From: Peptococcaceae bacterium BRH_c4a | GTDB lineage: Bacteria > Bacillota > Desulfotomaculia > Desulfotomaculales > Desulfocucumaceae | NCBI GenBank assembly: GCA_000961585.1 | Contig: LADN01000070.1 | Location: 1-64,000, forward strand | Length of the DNA stretch: 64,000 nt | Direction: 5' to 3' | Shown: positions 1 to 9,343 of the stretch, piece after piece | Numbering within the stretch: position 1 is the stretch's first letter | How the letters are laid out: every line of letters begins with the position of its first letter | Notes under the pieces: generated by a model | What the model saw: the letters and a program-made list of their open reading frames with translations, nothing else | Databases searched by the model: none | What the model was told of the DNA's origin: nothing | Translations under genes and position numbers: made by a program

Positions 1-142
1 GCGGCTTCAATGCTCAACGTACAAGGAGTACGCCTCCGCTTGAAGCCTTGCCGCGCCTTGCATCTGGAGCTTTTTGAACAGCCTCCGGTTGTAGTCGAAT
101 AAGTACTTTGTTGACCTCTTAATATAGTTTTGCAACACTCTC
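1..142. repeat. Intergenic palindromic sequence downstream of lonB
   Basis: No gene is visible. The first 47 bases form an imperfect hairpin: GGCTTCAA at 3-10 pairs with TTGAAGCC at 40-47, with a smaller CGTAC/GTACG pairing inside. It looks like a dispersed intergenic repeat of the kind seen in Peptococcaceae, but the window has only one copy, so dispersal is an inference. It could also serve as the 3' end of the leftward lonB transcript. Confidence 0.35.
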
Positions 143-1888
143 CTAGTTCTTTTCCAGGGCTATCCCCTGGTTTTTATTACAGCCCAGACAAGTTCCAATT
201 CCCTTGGCCGCAAATAATTCGGTCTGCTGAGAAAAACCGGAAGCCCTGTCCAGTGCGGGCCGACTGGTAAGTGCCAGGTCCAGCACCTCTTCCAGCCTCT
301 CCACGGCCATTATTTCTATTTCTTTCATTGATTCGAATACCTTCTGATAGTTTTCGGCGGGTATCAAGACCTTTTTTGCCCCCGCCTGACGGGCGGCGTC
401 CACCTTGGCAACCACTCCGCCCACCGGCATGACAAGGCCCCTTATGGATACTTCACCGGTCATGGCCACCAGGTTGTCCGCCGGTATTCCCTTTATGGCC
501 GAATACACAGCAGTGGCCACCGCCACCCCGGCCGAGGGTCCGTCTATGGGAACACCTCCAGGGAAGTTGATATGTATGTCGTAATCCCTGGGGTCAACAT
601 CGGTTATCCGGCGTAGTACCGTCAGGACGTTATCCACCGAACCCCTGGCCATGCTTTTCCGGCGTATGGTTCTTCCCCGGCCTCCCAGTTCCTCCTCTTC
701 GACAACCCCGGTGATGACGATCTTTCCCTGTCCCTTATTTGCCGGAAAGGCCCCCACCTCCAATTCAAGCAGTGTGCCCATGTTCGGGCCATACACCGCA
801 AGGCCGTTAACCAGCCCAATCTGAGGGGATGAGGCCACCTTTTTCTCCGGTCTGGGACTATACTGTCCACTGTTTACCACCCACTCCACATCGGTGGTCA
901 GCATGGTTTTGCGATTATCCGTCATGGCTATCCCCGCCGCCAGCTGCACAATATTCACTGCCTCGCGGCCGTTGGCGGCAAATCTTTTTATTACATTCAG
1001 CCCGCCTTCTTCTAGGGGAAGGCTGACCTTTTCGGAGGCATTTCTGGCTATCATTTCAATTTCATCAGCTAAAAGAGGCCTGAAGAATATTTCCAGGCAG
1101 CGGGAACGGATGGCCGGGGGTATTTCATCCGGGGTCCTGGTAGTTGCCCCCACCAGCCTGAAATCAGCCGGCAGCCCGTTTTGAAATATGTCATGTATGT
1201 GAGAAGGTATGTTGGCGCCCTCGGGGCTGTAATAGGCGCTTTCCAACAAAACCTTGCGGTCTTCCAAAACTTTAAGCAGCTTGTTTATTTGAATTGAATG
1301 AAGCTCTCCAATTTCATCAATAAACAGCATCCCGCCGTGAGCCTTTGTAACTGCCCCGGGCTTTGGCTGAGGTATTCCGGCCATGCCCAGAGGGCCGGCC
1401 CCCTGGTATATTGGGTCATGCACCGATCCTATGAGAGGATCGGCAATGCCTCGCTCGTCAAACCTGGCTGTGGTGGCATCCACTTCTATAAATTTGGCGT
1501 CTTCCTTAAAGGGGGAACAGTGGCTTTTTTTAGCTTCTTCCAATACCAGCCGGGCTGCCGCTGTTTTGCCCACCCCCGGGGGGCCGTATACTATCACGTG
1601 CTGGGGATTGGGTCCGCAGAGGGCGGCCCGCAGTGATTTCAGCCCCTCAGCCTGCCCGATTATGTCTTCAAACCTTGTGGGCCTTGTTTTTTCAGCCAAA
1701 GGTTCGGAAAGTGAAATTGACCGCATGCGGTTAAGCTTTTCCAGCTCTTTTACCGATTCCCTTTCCACCGCGCCCTTGCTTCCCTGCTGCGCCCTCAGCA
1801 GGTTCCAGAAATAAAGGCCTATAATAACTGCAAAAAACACCTGTATAAAGGTTATAAAACTCCCTATTCCTAAACCATATTCACCCAT
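143..1888 (-). CDS. lonB: ATP-dependent protease LonB
   Basis: Membrane-anchored Lon-type protease of spore-forming Firmicutes that degrades proteins with ATP hydrolysis. An N-terminal hydrophobic helix (about residues 8-30) replaces the large LonA substrate domain. The AAA+ module has Walker A GPPGVGKT near residue 102 and Walker B MLFIDEIGE near 187. The C-terminal Lon protease domain has the catalytic serine in GPSAG (about 452) and the lysine of the dyad in GGVVAK (about 495). The length of 581 aa is normal for LonB. The ATG start follows a GGGAGG-like site. It is the last gene after tig-clpP-clpX, the usual Firmicute neighbourhood, but a terminator and a possible promoter lie just upstream, so it is probably transcribed on its own. 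Confidence 0.95.
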   Translation of the reverse strand: MGEYGLGIGSFITFIQVFFAVIIGLYFWNLLRAQQGSKGAVERESVKELEKLNRMRSISLSEPLAEKTRPTRFEDIIGQAEGLKSLRAALCGPNPQHVIVYGPPGVGKTAAARLVLEEAKKSHCSPFKEDAKFIEVDATTARFDERGIADPLIGSVHDPIYQGAGPLGMAGIPQPKPGAVTKAHGGMLFIDEIGELHSIQINKLLKVLEDRKVLLESAYYSPEGANIPSHIHDIFQNGLPADFRLVGATTRTPDEIPPAIRSRCLEIFFRPLLADEIEMIARNASEKVSLPLEEGGLNVIKRFAANGREAVNIVQLAAGIAMTDNRKTMLTTDVEWVVNSGQYSPRPEKKVASSPQIGLVNGLAVYGPNMGTLLELEVGAFPANKGQGKIVITGVVEEEELGGRGRTIRRKSMARGSVDNVLTVLRRITDVDPRDYDIHINFPGGVPIDGPSAGVAVATAVYSAIKGIPADNLVAMTGEVSIRGLVMPVGGVVAKVDAARQAGAKKVLIPAENYQKVFESMKEIEIMAVERLEEVLDLALTSRPALDRASGFSQQTELFAAKGIGTCLGCNKNQGIALEKN

Positions 1889-1942
1889 GGGAAAGGAGCC
1901 TCCCTGCTTACTCTTTTTTTATATTATTACAAGGATTTACAT

Positions 1943-1970
1943 ATTTTATCCCTACAACCAAATTAATCAA
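1943..1970 (-). promoter_or_regulatory. Possible lonB promoter
   Basis: On the minus strand TTGATT (1970-1965) and TAAAAT (1948-1943) are separated by 16 bases, about 55 bases before the lonB start. The match is partial and no start site is known. Confidence 0.35.
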
Positions 1971-1972
1971 AA

Positions 1973-2006
1973 AAAGAACACCGCCTGTCGCCGGGCGATG
2001 TTCTTT
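1973..2006 (-). terminator. Rho-independent terminator before lonB
   Basis: AAAGAACA (1973-1980) pairs with TGTTCTTT (1999-2006), with extra G-C pairs inside, and a run of seven T follows on the minus strand. It would stop transcripts coming from clpX or the intergenic region before lonB. Confidence 0.6.
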
Positions 2007-2120
2007 ATAAGACAATTGCTCATGACAAAATTGTTGACAACTTTTTTCTTACCCGAAAATGATCTTGTTAATCTTGAGGTCGCTCAGGCTTTAACAAATT
2101 CTGTCTCCTGGCTCCCCAAG

Positions 2121-2141
2121 CGCCCGTCAGGGCGTTTTTTT
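2121..2141 (+). terminator. Rightward terminator in the clpX-lonB gap
   Basis: CGCCC, a GTCA loop, GGGCG and then seven T form a compact terminator on the plus strand. No plus-strand gene lies upstream. Either a short RNA is made from about 2030 (TTGACA at 2034 lacks a good -10), or it blocks antisense transcription into clpX. Confidence 0.5.
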
Positions 2142-2161
2142 ATCGTTAAGGAAAGTATATG

Positions 2162-2602
2162 ACGCATTAAAGCATTAAAGCACTGAAGCACCAAAGCATT
2201 TTTATGCAAGCCCAGAGTTTTTCCGGGGTCGCTCCGGGGTCACTTGAGGGTCGCTGCATTGTCGCTAATGGGTAGGTGGAGCGATTTAAGTCCGGCCTGC
2301 ATTACCTCCTGCTGCAACTGTCTCTAAACTCGGTCGCCAACGGACTGCCGACCGCCTCCAACGCCGCATCCTTGCGTCGATTCCGGCTTCCGGCTGCGTC
2401 CTGCAGCCGGCTCGGCATTCCGTAGGCTCGGTCGTTAAGAGACAGTAGCAGCCTCCGGTACATTCCGCACGGACTTAAATCACTCCCCCTCACTGCATGT
2501 CGCTGTGGGGTCTCTTGAGGGTCGCTTTTAAGGCAGCCTGTCACTATTCTGGCTTCTGAATTCCGCCGTCTGCAAGACGGCACCGCCGACAAGGCGGTTA
2601 TT
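2162..2602. repeat. Large imperfect palindrome between clpX and lonB
   Basis: No convincing gene. A roughly 205-bp imperfect palindrome spans 2280-2484. The arm beginning GCGATTTAAGTCC at 2281 and containing CTGTCTCT matches the reverse complement of the arm ending GGACTTAAATCAC at 2483 and containing AGAGACAG. The arms continue inward through CGGTCG-rich sequence to a centre near 2380-2405. CTTGAGGGTCGCT also occurs twice as a direct repeat (near 2244 and 2514). It may be a non-autonomous repeat or a structured 3' UTR of the clp operon. Confidence 0.5.
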
Positions 2603-3853
2603 TTATGCCGTTTCTTCTTTTTTCTTCTTTCTGTCCACCGAAACCATTAGAGGTTTTTCTTTCTTTAAAATGTTGTCCCTGGTTATTATGCATTTGGCTA
2701 TATCCTGTCGTGAAGGTATTTCATACATCACGTCCAGCATAACTTCCTCCAGTATAGCTCTCAAACCCCTGGCCCCGGTTTTCCTCTTTAATGCTTCCTG
2801 AGCCACGGTTTTCAGGCCATCCTGCTGGAATTCAAGGCTCACGCCATCAATATCGAACAATTTCTCATACTGTTTTACCAGGGCATTCCTGGGCTCGGTG
2901 AGAATTCTCACCAGGGCCTCCTCATCCAGAGCCTCCAGTGTCACTATGACTGGCAGCCTGCCTACAAATTCGGGTATCAGACCGTATTTCAGAAGGTCCT
3001 CGGGCAAAATGTGTTTTAGAATTTCCCCTATTTTCTTTTCCTTGTGAGTCTGTATTTCGGCCCCGAACCCCATGGTTTTCTTACCGATTCTGTTCTGGAT
3101 TAACTTGTCGATACCGTCAAAGGCGCCTCCGCAGATAAAAAGAATATTTGTGGTGTCCAGCTGAATAAATTCCTGGTGGGGGTGCTTGCGTCCACCCTGG
3201 GGAGGCACACTGGCCACAGTACCTTCCAGAATCTTCAGCAGCGCCTGCTGAACCCCCTCACCGGAAACATCCCTGGTTATTGAGGGATTTTCAGATTTAC
3301 GGGCTATTTTATCAATCTCGTCAATATATACTATTCCTTTTTCTGCCTTCTCCACATCATAATCCGCAGCCTGAATCAATTTCAGCAGAATATTCTCGAC
3401 ATCCTCACCAACATAACCGGCCTCTGTAAGAGATGTGGCATCGGCTATGGCAAAGGGCACGTTTAAAAGACGAGCCAGCGTCTGGGCCAGCAAAGTTTTA
3501 CCGCTTCCGGTAGGTCCAAGCATGACAATATTGCTCTTTTGCAGCTCGACATCATCAATTTTTCCGCCCAGGTTAATTCTCTTGTAGTGGTTATAGACGG
3601 CAACTGCCAGAGATTTTTTGGCCTCTTCCTGCCCTATAACGTACTGGTCGAGAATCCCCTTAATCTCTTTCGGCTTCGGGATATCGCTTAAATCAAGACC
3701 TAAATCCTCGTTCAATTCCTCTTCGATAATCTCATTGCAGAGCTCAATGCACTCATCGCAGATATAGACCCCGGGGCCGGCTACCAGTTTTTTCACCTGG
3801 TCCTGCAACTTACCGCAAAAGGAGCATTTTAGCTGACCCTTCTCGTTAAACAT
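2603..3853 (-). CDS. clpX: ATP-dependent Clp protease ATP-binding subunit ClpX
   Basis: AAA+ unfoldase that feeds substrates into ClpP. The N-terminal zinc-binding domain has cysteines at about 10, 13, 32 and 35 (CSFC and CDEC). Walker A is GPTGSGKT near residue 114 and Walker B is VYIDEIDKI. The sensor and C-terminal small domains are complete, and 416 aa is the family length. It lies 11 bases after clpP, which indicates one tig-clpP-clpX operon. Confidence 0.97.
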   Translation of the reverse strand: MFNEKGQLKCSFCGKLQDQVKKLVAGPGVYICDECIELCNEIIEEELNEDLGLDLSDIPKPKEIKGILDQYVIGQEEAKKSLAVAVYNHYKRINLGGKIDDVELQKSNIVMLGPTGSGKTLLAQTLARLLNVPFAIADATSLTEAGYVGEDVENILLKLIQAADYDVEKAEKGIVYIDEIDKIARKSENPSITRDVSGEGVQQALLKILEGTVASVPPQGGRKHPHQEFIQLDTTNILFICGGAFDGIDKLIQNRIGKKTMGFGAEIQTHKEKKIGEILKHILPEDLLKYGLIPEFVGRLPVIVTLEALDEEALVRILTEPRNALVKQYEKLFDIDGVSLEFQQDGLKTVAQEALKRKTGARGLRAILEEVMLDVMYEIPSRQDIAKCIITRDNILKKEKPLMVSVDRKKKKEETA

Positions 3854-3864
3854 TTTTTCACCTC

Positions 3865-4458
3865 TTATCTTTGCTTCCCGAGTTGAAACACCTTGTCTAT
3901 CAGGCCGTAATCCTTTGCCTCGTCCGCCGACATGAAAAAGTCACGCTCGGTATCTCTTTCCACCCTTTCCAGGGGCTGCCCGGTATGCTCTGAAAGCAAT
4001 TTATTCAAGATATCCTTCATTCGCAAAATTTCCTTGGCCTGGATGTCTATATCGGTTGCCTGCCCCTGTACTCCTCCCAGGGGTTGATGAATCATTATTC
4101 TGGCATACGGCAGCGCAAAACGCTTCCCCTTGGTTCCGGCGCTTAACAAAAACGCCCCCATGCTTGCCGCCTGGCCGACACAAATGGTGGAAACAGGAGA
4201 CTTGACATACTGCATTGTGTCGTATATAGCCATGCCGGCAGTGATTACTCCACCGGGAGAATTAATATAAATCTGAATATCCTTCTCCGGATCCTCGGCT
4301 TCGAGAAACAATATCTGGGCCACAACCAGGTTGGCAATGTGATCGTCTATGGCCCCCCCGATAAGTATGATCCTGTCTTTTAAAAGCCTTGAATAGATAT
4401 CATATGCCCTCTCACCGCGGTTGGTTTGCTCCACTACTATAGGTACCAGTCCAGACAA
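3865..4458 (-). CDS. clpP: ATP-dependent Clp protease proteolytic subunit ClpP
   Basis: Serine protease subunit of ClpXP. The catalytic triad is visible: Ser in GQAASMGA (about residue 99), His in MIHQPLGG (about 124) and Asp in the [11 protein letters not shown] region (about 173). It is 197 aa, normal for the family. It lies between tig and clpX with short gaps. Confidence 0.97.
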   Translation of the reverse strand: MSGLVPIVVEQTNRGERAYDIYSRLLKDRIILIGGAIDDHIANLVVAQILFLEAEDPEKDIQIYINSPGGVITAGMAIYDTMQYVKSPVSTICVGQAASMGAFLLSAGTKGKRFALPYARIMIHQPLGGVQGQATDIDIQAKEILRMKDILNKLLSEHTGQPLERVERDTERDFFMSADEAKDYGLIDKVFQLGKQR

Positions 4459-4497
4459 CTATTAATTCCCCCCTTACTATATTTTAGATATTAAAGA

Positions 4498-5814
4498 CTA
4501 TTCCTTTTCAGGCTGGTTTGTGCCTTCTACCAGAACAGCCCGGTAAACCAGATATTGAACAGCTTTATCCCTCAGTAAGCTTTCCTTGATAAATTCCAAC
4601 TGGTTTTGCCCCTCCAGTATTTTTCTGACAACTTCGGGATCTTGCTTCATTTCGACACCCATGCGGTTAATCTCTTCACTAATTTCCTCATCACCCACAG
4701 TCAGGTTCTCAGCCTTGGCCACGGCATCAATAACCAGAGACTGCAGCACACTCTGCTCGGCGTCAGGCCGTACCCTTTCTTTGAGATCATCCATATTGGA
4801 GTTGGTATAGGTTAAATACTTTTCCAGTGAAATACCCTGCCCGGACAGGCGCTGATTCATATTCCTGATCATTTCTTCCATCCGGCTGTCTATCATTTCC
4901 CGGGGTACTTCCACCTGGGCGTTTTCCACCACCCTGGAAACCACATCCCTGTGTATCTGAGCCTTAGCCTTCTCCTCGGCGGCTTGTTTTAATTTATTCG
5001 CCAGATCAGCCCGTAATTCCTCCAGAGTGTCAAACTCACTGACATCCTTGGCAAACTCATCATCCAGGGAAGCCAGTTCCTTGCGCCTGATGGATTTAAC
5101 CGTGACGGTGAAAACAGCTTCCTTACCGGCCAGATCCTCCTTGCCGTAATCCTGGGGAAAAGTTACATTAATGTCCCTGGTTTCGTTTATATTCATACCC
5201 ACAATCTGATCTTCAAAACCTGGAATAAATGAACCGGAACCAATTTCCAGGGAATAATCGCCGGCTGTGCCGCCCTCAAAGGGAATTCCGTCTGTTTTTC
5301 CCTCAAAATCTATGGCCGCCAGATCGCCAACCTCAACTGTTCCTTCTTCCAGGTTAATCAGCTTGGCATGGCGGTTTCTCAGGCGCTCCACTTCTTGCTG
5401 AATCTCTTCATCAGCCACTTCGCTTCCGGGATTGACTATTTCCAGATCGGTATACTGTCCCAGATTAACCTCCGGCTTGACAACAACCTTGGCCTTGAAA
5501 ACCACCGGCTTGCCTTCTTCCAATTGAATTACTTCCAGCTCGGGCTGTGCAACCGGTTCGATGCCTGTGTCTTCAACAGCGCTGATATAAGCGTCCGGAA
5601 TTATTATCTCAACGGCCTCGTCATAAAGGGCCTGTTTTCCCAAGTACCGCTCCAGTATTATCCGGGGTGCCTTGCCTTTTCTAAAACCTGGTATGCTAAC
5701 CTTTTTCACAATTTTCCTGTAAGCCTGGTTCATGGCTTCCGAGAATTTTTCCGGTTCAACCTCAACCTCCAGAACCACCGTGTTTTTTTCAACTTTTTCC
5801 GCCGTAGCCTTCAT
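4498..5814 (-). CDS. tig: Trigger factor (ribosome-associated chaperone/peptidyl-prolyl isomerase)
   Basis: Binds the ribosome exit tunnel and folds nascent chains. The N-terminal ribosome-binding domain contains the signature GFRKGKAPR (about residues 44-52), followed by an FKBP-type PPIase domain (about 160-245) and a long helical C-terminal chaperone domain. 438 aa is normal. First gene of the leftward tig-clpP-clpX operon. Confidence 0.96.
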   Translation of the reverse strand: MKATAEKVEKNTVVLEVEVEPEKFSEAMNQAYRKIVKKVSIPGFRKGKAPRIILERYLGKQALYDEAVEIIIPDAYISAVEDTGIEPVAQPELEVIQLEEGKPVVFKAKVVVKPEVNLGQYTDLEIVNPGSEVADEEIQQEVERLRNRHAKLINLEEGTVEVGDLAAIDFEGKTDGIPFEGGTAGDYSLEIGSGSFIPGFEDQIVGMNINETRDINVTFPQDYGKEDLAGKEAVFTVTVKSIRRKELASLDDEFAKDVSEFDTLEELRADLANKLKQAAEEKAKAQIHRDVVSRVVENAQVEVPREMIDSRMEEMIRNMNQRLSGQGISLEKYLTYTNSNMDDLKERVRPDAEQSVLQSLVIDAVAKAENLTVGDEEISEEINRMGVEMKQDPEVVRKILEGQNQLEFIKESLLRDKAVQYLVYRAVLVEGTNQPEKE

Positions 5815-6121
5815 TAAACGTGATCCCCCTCGATTCTTGCGTTTATAAAATACATTTATTTAAATAATCGACCCCATTTTACCATACACAGGGCAGATTA
5901 CCATACAAAATTATTGTATCCATTTTTCCATTTGGTATAATCCACCAATTTTATCCTGCCGCAATATTGGTATCTTAACATTATAATTCTCCAGAGCGTG
6001 TAAAACAATATTTTTAACCAAAAAGATACTCTCCCAAACAAATTTTATGGAATAAGTAACCCAGGAATGCAAATATTAGTTTTTAAATTTCGTTAGATAA
6101 TGTATTATTGAAGGGGGAGAA
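5815..6121. other. AT-rich divergent intergenic region
   Basis: No gene is seen. It separates the leftward tig operon from the rightward biotinyl-protein gene and must hold both promoters. On the minus strand TGGTAAAAT (5884-5876) resembles an extended -10 for tig, but no strong -35 accompanies it. On the plus strand a GGGGGAG ribosome-binding sequence occurs at 6113-6119. Confidence 0.4.
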
Positions 6122-6249
6122 ATGCGCTAAAAAAAGCTTCAGGTGAAGCTAAAAAGATCATATCAGTTTATGGTGCCCTGGACATAATAAATGGTGCGAG
6201 GAATTTTCCGGGTATTTTACTAGCGATTAAAAAAGGAGGATTACATTAA
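6122..6249 (+). pseudogene. Frame-broken small ORF coupled to the biotinyl protein gene
   Basis: A strong Shine-Dalgarno sequence (AAGGGGGAG) precedes ATG at 6122, but the frame is ATG CGC TAA. The frame one base back is open from about 6112 to TAA at 6247-6249. It encodes roughly 40 residues, including GEAKKIISVYGALDIING, and its stop overlaps the next ATG as TAATG. One base inserted between 6124 and 6127 would join the start to this frame, just ahead of a run of seven A (6129-6135). The product is not recognised. It may be a frameshifted gene, a sequencing error or a leader that controls translation of the next gene. Confidence 0.4.
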
Positions 6250-6464
6250 TGAGCAAAACCGTTAACGCCCCTATGGTGGGCAAACTGGTATCAATCGATG
6301 TAAAAGTTGGAGATAAGGTAAAACAGAATGACGCTGTGGCAACCATCGAAGCCATGAAAATGTTTGTAAAGATCTACTCCCCCGCAGATGGAGAAGTTAA
6401 GGAAATAAAGGCAACCCCCGGCGAAGTAATAAATCCCGATACAGCCATCATGATTCTGGAATAG
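6249..6464 (+). CDS. Small biotin/lipoyl-attachment domain protein
   Basis: A 71-aa stand-alone biotinyl carrier domain. The motif EAMKM places the biotin-accepting lysine at about residue 37, and the surrounding beta-strands (NAPMVGKLV, GDKVKQND, GEVINPDTAIMILE) match the family throughout. It would carry CO2 for a biotin-dependent carboxylase or decarboxylase, but no partner subunit lies nearby. The ATG overlaps the stop of the preceding broken frame, and AAAAAAGGAGG gives a strong ribosome-binding site. A terminator follows at 6589. Confidence 0.9.
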   Translation: MSKTVNAPMVGKLVSIDVKVGDKVKQNDAVATIEAMKMFVKIYSPADGEVKEIKATPGEVINPDTAIMILE

Positions 6465-6588
6465 TAATTCACCGGAAGGGTTTTTTCGGGAATAATCGCA
6501 CACATGACTAACAGGACGGGCATCAAGGCATTGTACCTGCTTAAATGGGACAAGCCTTTATGTAAGAACATAAGAAAAAATATTTTAT

Positions 6589-6619
6589 AAAAGCCGCTTT
6601 TTAATGAAGAGCGGCTTTT
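6589..6619 (+). terminator. Terminator after the biotinyl protein gene
   Basis: AAAAGCCGCT (6589-6598) pairs with AGCGGCTTTT (6610-6619). The T-rich 3' arm makes it effective on the plus strand, and the A-rich 5' arm could also act on the minus strand. Confidence 0.7.
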
Positions 6620-6662
6620 ATAATTTGTATTTATATAAATTTGACTGAAGACGACTTAATAT

Positions 6663-7421
6663 CTACTCCAATACACCGGGCCCCTCTTCCAGCAGTTTGG
6701 AAACCGTTACCAGGTCATAGCCCCGGGCCTTTAGCCCTTCTATTACCCTGGGGAGGGCATCCGGCGTCTGCAGACAGGTATCGCTGGCATGCATCAGTAT
6801 AATAGCCCCCGGATGAGCCCGATCCAATACCCTGCTTACTATCACATCAACTCCGGGATTTTTCCAGTCCAGAGAGTCGGCGCTCCACTGGATGACCTTG
6901 TACCCCGCCTGGTCGGCCACGTCAAGCACCATATCATTCCAGGCTCCGTTAGGGGTCCTGATAAGGCTGGGCATGGCACCGGTCACCTCTTTTATGGACT
7001 GGTGGGCCGTCATAATTTCCTCCCTGACGGTGGAAGCGGACTCCCTGTCCAGGTCAATGTGCCGGTTTCCGTGGGAAGCTATCTCGTGTCCCTCCTTCAC
7101 CAGCCGCTGGGGAAACTCGGGGTATTTTTTCACCCAGGGGCCCGACAGAAAAAAGGTAGACTTTACGTTGTTTTTTTTCAGTATATCCATTACCGGACCC
7201 GGCACCTGGGTCCCCCAGCTAATATCAAAGGTAAGCGCCGCCACCTTACGTTCTGTTTTGACCTTGTATATGGCGTGAGGTTTGGGTTTCGTCACCACCA
7301 ATGCCGAGAGGTCGGTCATCATAACCCCGGTTAAAAGCAGGGCAACCACAGCCGCCGCTGAAACAAAGGCCAGGAAGCTCCTGAATTTACGAAAATCAAA
7401 AAAGTAGATTTTCATAATCAT
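6663..7421 (-). CDS. Polysaccharide deacetylase, PdaB-like
   Basis: NodB-fold carbohydrate deacetylase, probably acting on peptidoglycan or spore cortex outside the membrane. One N-terminal hydrophobic segment (about residues 13-33) acts as signal anchor. The metal and catalytic motifs are TFDISWG (Asp about 66), SHGNRH (His about 117 and 121) and RTPNGAW (about 155). The C-terminal LMHAS motif holds the last active-site histidine. The arrangement matches the sporulation-linked PdaB group. TFDISWG lacks the second Asp of the common TFDD motif, which also occurs in other PdaB-type proteins, so metal use may differ. Confidence 0.85.
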   Translation of the reverse strand: MIMKIYFFDFRKFRSFLAFVSAAAVVALLLTGVMMTDLSALVVTKPKPHAIYKVKTERKVAALTFDISWGTQVPGPVMDILKKNNVKSTFFLSGPWVKKYPEFPQRLVKEGHEIASHGNRHIDLDRESASTVREEIMTAHQSIKEVTGAMPSLIRTPNGAWNDMVLDVADQAGYKVIQWSADSLDWKNPGVDVIVSRVLDRAHPGAIILMHASDTCLQTPDALPRVIEGLKARGYDLVTVSKLLEEGPGVLE

Positions 7422-7590
7422 CCTCCTTATGGTATTTATTGCATTATTTACCTATAAACATATTTATCTGACCACTCTATTATGCGGGTGAGACGCTAAC
7501 CCGATGAAAAAGTTTCCGCTAATATTAACAATGATCGCAAGGCAAAATAACTAGCGACGCTTATATTGATATCTTCCCGGGGTGAATTAA

Positions 7591-8784
7591 ATGAGCCATA
7601 CTAAAAAAATATTAATTATGGCATGTATGATAGTAGTTGCGATGGCTTCCGCCATACCGGCGGCTTATGCCGTATCGCCCCGTATAACTGCGGTTTCAGC
7701 CCTGCTGATGGATGCGGGCAGCGGCCAGATACTATACCAGAAAAATGGTTTTGTCCGGAAGGAGCCGGCAAGCCTGACCAAAGTAATAACCGCCATAATC
7801 GCACTGGAATACAGTCATCCTGAAGAGGTGGCGACCATCAGTAAAAAGACCGCCAACATTTCGGTAGGCCAGGAACTGGGTTTGAAAACCGGTGACCGTA
7901 TAACGGTGGAAAATCTAATCAAAGCGGCCCTTATGTATTCCGCCAACGACAGCACTGTGGCCATAGCCGAACATCTGGCCGGAACCGAGGAAAGGTTCGT
8001 TGAACTGATGAACGCCAAGGCCGTTGTGCTGGGAGCCCTGAACACCAGATTCGCCAATACAAACGGCTACCACAGCCCCAATCATTACAGCACAGCCTAT
8101 GACCTGGCGCAGTTGACCCGATATGCCCTCACAAACCCGGACTTCGCACGAATTATAAGCACTCCAAAGGATACTATACACTGGGCTGACGGTGATAAGA
8201 AGAGGGAAGTGAACAATACCAACAGGCTGGTGAGAGAAGATAGCTACCAGGGGATACTGGGGGTAAAAACTGGATCAACCATACGGGCGGGCAACTGTTT
8301 AATTGCGGCCGCCAAAAGAGGTGACCGGACGCTTATCGCAGTGGTTCTGCACAGCCGCAACAGATACAGGGACGCAGTAAACATACTGGATTATGGATTT
8401 GATAAAATGGTTCCGGTAAAACTATGTCAAAAAGGCGACAGCTTCGGAAACCTATCGGTGGCGGGAGGGGTAAAGGACTGTGTTGAGACCGTCAGCCAGG
8501 AAGAGATAAACATTTACCTTGCCGAAGAAGACCGGGACAAGGTGACGGTAAGAGTGCTGCCACAAAAACCCCTTCAGGCCCCGGTGTCTCCCCGGCAAAA
8601 GGTGGGAACGGCGGTGTTCACCCTCGGCAAAACAGAACTGGCCAGGGTTAACCTGATAGCCTCCGAAGGGGTGGAGAAACCGGGATTTTTACATAAAATA
8701 AAAATGAAAATGGCTGGTCATGCATACATTTACCCTCCCTCTGAACAACTTTTCCGGGCAATTTTACCGGGCAAATTATCTTGA
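7591..8784 (+). CDS. D-alanyl-D-alanine carboxypeptidase, DacF-like
   Basis: Penicillin-binding serine peptidase that trims the terminal D-Ala of peptidoglycan pentapeptides outside the membrane. A signal peptide covers about residues 1-28 and ends near AYA. The three active-site motifs are SLTK (Ser about 61), SAN (about 117) and KTG (about 226). The C-terminal PBP5-like beta domain follows, with a short basic or amphipathic tail. Length 397 aa. A GGGGTGA ribosome-binding site precedes the ATG. It is monocistronic, with a tRNA gene just downstream. Confidence 0.9.
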   Translation: MSHTKKILIMACMIVVAMASAIPAAYAVSPRITAVSALLMDAGSGQILYQKNGFVRKEPASLTKVITAIIALEYSHPEEVATISKKTANISVGQELGLKTGDRITVENLIKAALMYSANDSTVAIAEHLAGTEERFVELMNAKAVVLGALNTRFANTNGYHSPNHYSTAYDLAQLTRYALTNPDFARIISTPKDTIHWADGDKKREVNNTNRLVREDSYQGILGVKTGSTIRAGNCLIAAAKRGDRTLIAVVLHSRNRYRDAVNILDYGFDKMVPVKLCQKGDSFGNLSVAGGVKDCVETVSQEEINIYLAEEDRDKVTVRVLPQKPLQAPVSPRQKVGTAVFTLGKTELARVNLIASEGVEKPGFLHKIKMKMAGHAYIYPPSEQLFRAILPGKLS

Positions 8785-8809
8785 CTTAAAACCGCCGATA
8801 AGGCATAAT
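8781..8809 (+). promoter_or_regulatory. Promoter of tRNA-Val
   Basis: TTGACT at 8781 overlaps the dacF stop codon; 17 bases later comes CATAAT (8804-8809), followed by an AT-rich stretch. It lies about 75 bases before the mature tRNA. Confidence 0.5.
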
Positions 8810-8883
8810 ATAATATGCATCCACGGGCTGGTAATCCAGTGGAATTACGGCTCAAACCACCCTGATGATGCAACAAAGAATAT

Positions 8884-8958
<75 letters not shown>

Positions 8959-9000
8959 ATAAAATGAAGGGACTGCGGAAACGCAGTCCCTTCATTTTAT
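8959..9000. terminator. Perfect bidirectional terminator after tRNA-Val
   Basis: A 19-bp perfect inverted repeat (8959-8977 and 8982-9000) with a GAAA loop and A/T-rich ends on both sides starts directly after the tRNA CCA. It would end the tRNA transcript rightwards and the leftward phage transcript coming from 9032. Confidence 0.9.
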
Positions 9001-9031
9001 TGAAAGTAATGCAACGGTAATGCAGTAGGTT

Positions 9032-9226
9032 TTATTTTTTCGCCACCACCCTCAACCCCGCCCGAATAATCCTCCGCAACTCCCTGGACTTTTTCCCCTT
9101 ATCCATCCCGGAAAGATGGGCGATTAATTCGGCATCGTATTCGGGGTGGATGCGGAAGGAGAGTTTACTGCTGGTGCTGGTGGTCAGTTTATTAGTAGTT
9201 AACTTAGTAGTTAATTCTTTAGTCAT
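9032..9226 (-). CDS. Putative ribbon-helix-helix DNA-binding protein
   Basis: A 64-aa basic protein. The first 20 residues are low-complexity (repeated LTT). The rest, from LSFRIHPEYDAEL through KSRELRRIIRAGL, has the strand-helix-helix pattern of Arc/CopG-type regulators. Such proteins bind repeated DNA sites, and a 12-bp repeat array lies 120 bp upstream of its start (9344-9419), so autoregulation or an accessory role with the nearby FtsK and relaxation proteins is plausible. No close family was recognised. Confidence 0.6.
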   Translation of the reverse strand: MTKELTTKLTTNKLTTSTSSKLSFRIHPEYDAELIAHLSGMDKGKKSRELRRIIRAGLRVVAKK

Positions 9227-9343
9227 TTAGTCAATCAACCTCCTTATGATTTTTTCAAAAAATTTTGGTCCTGCCCCCGCACCCCCATTCCCGCTTCGCT
9301 TATCTGGGCGAGTTATCCCTGAAAAACAAAGAAAAAAGGGGCG

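Noticed and set aside
2302-2592. Open frame of about 96 codons in the clpX-lonB gap
   Set aside because: It lies across the large palindrome, has no ribosome-binding site and reads as low-quality Arg/Ser-rich sequence.
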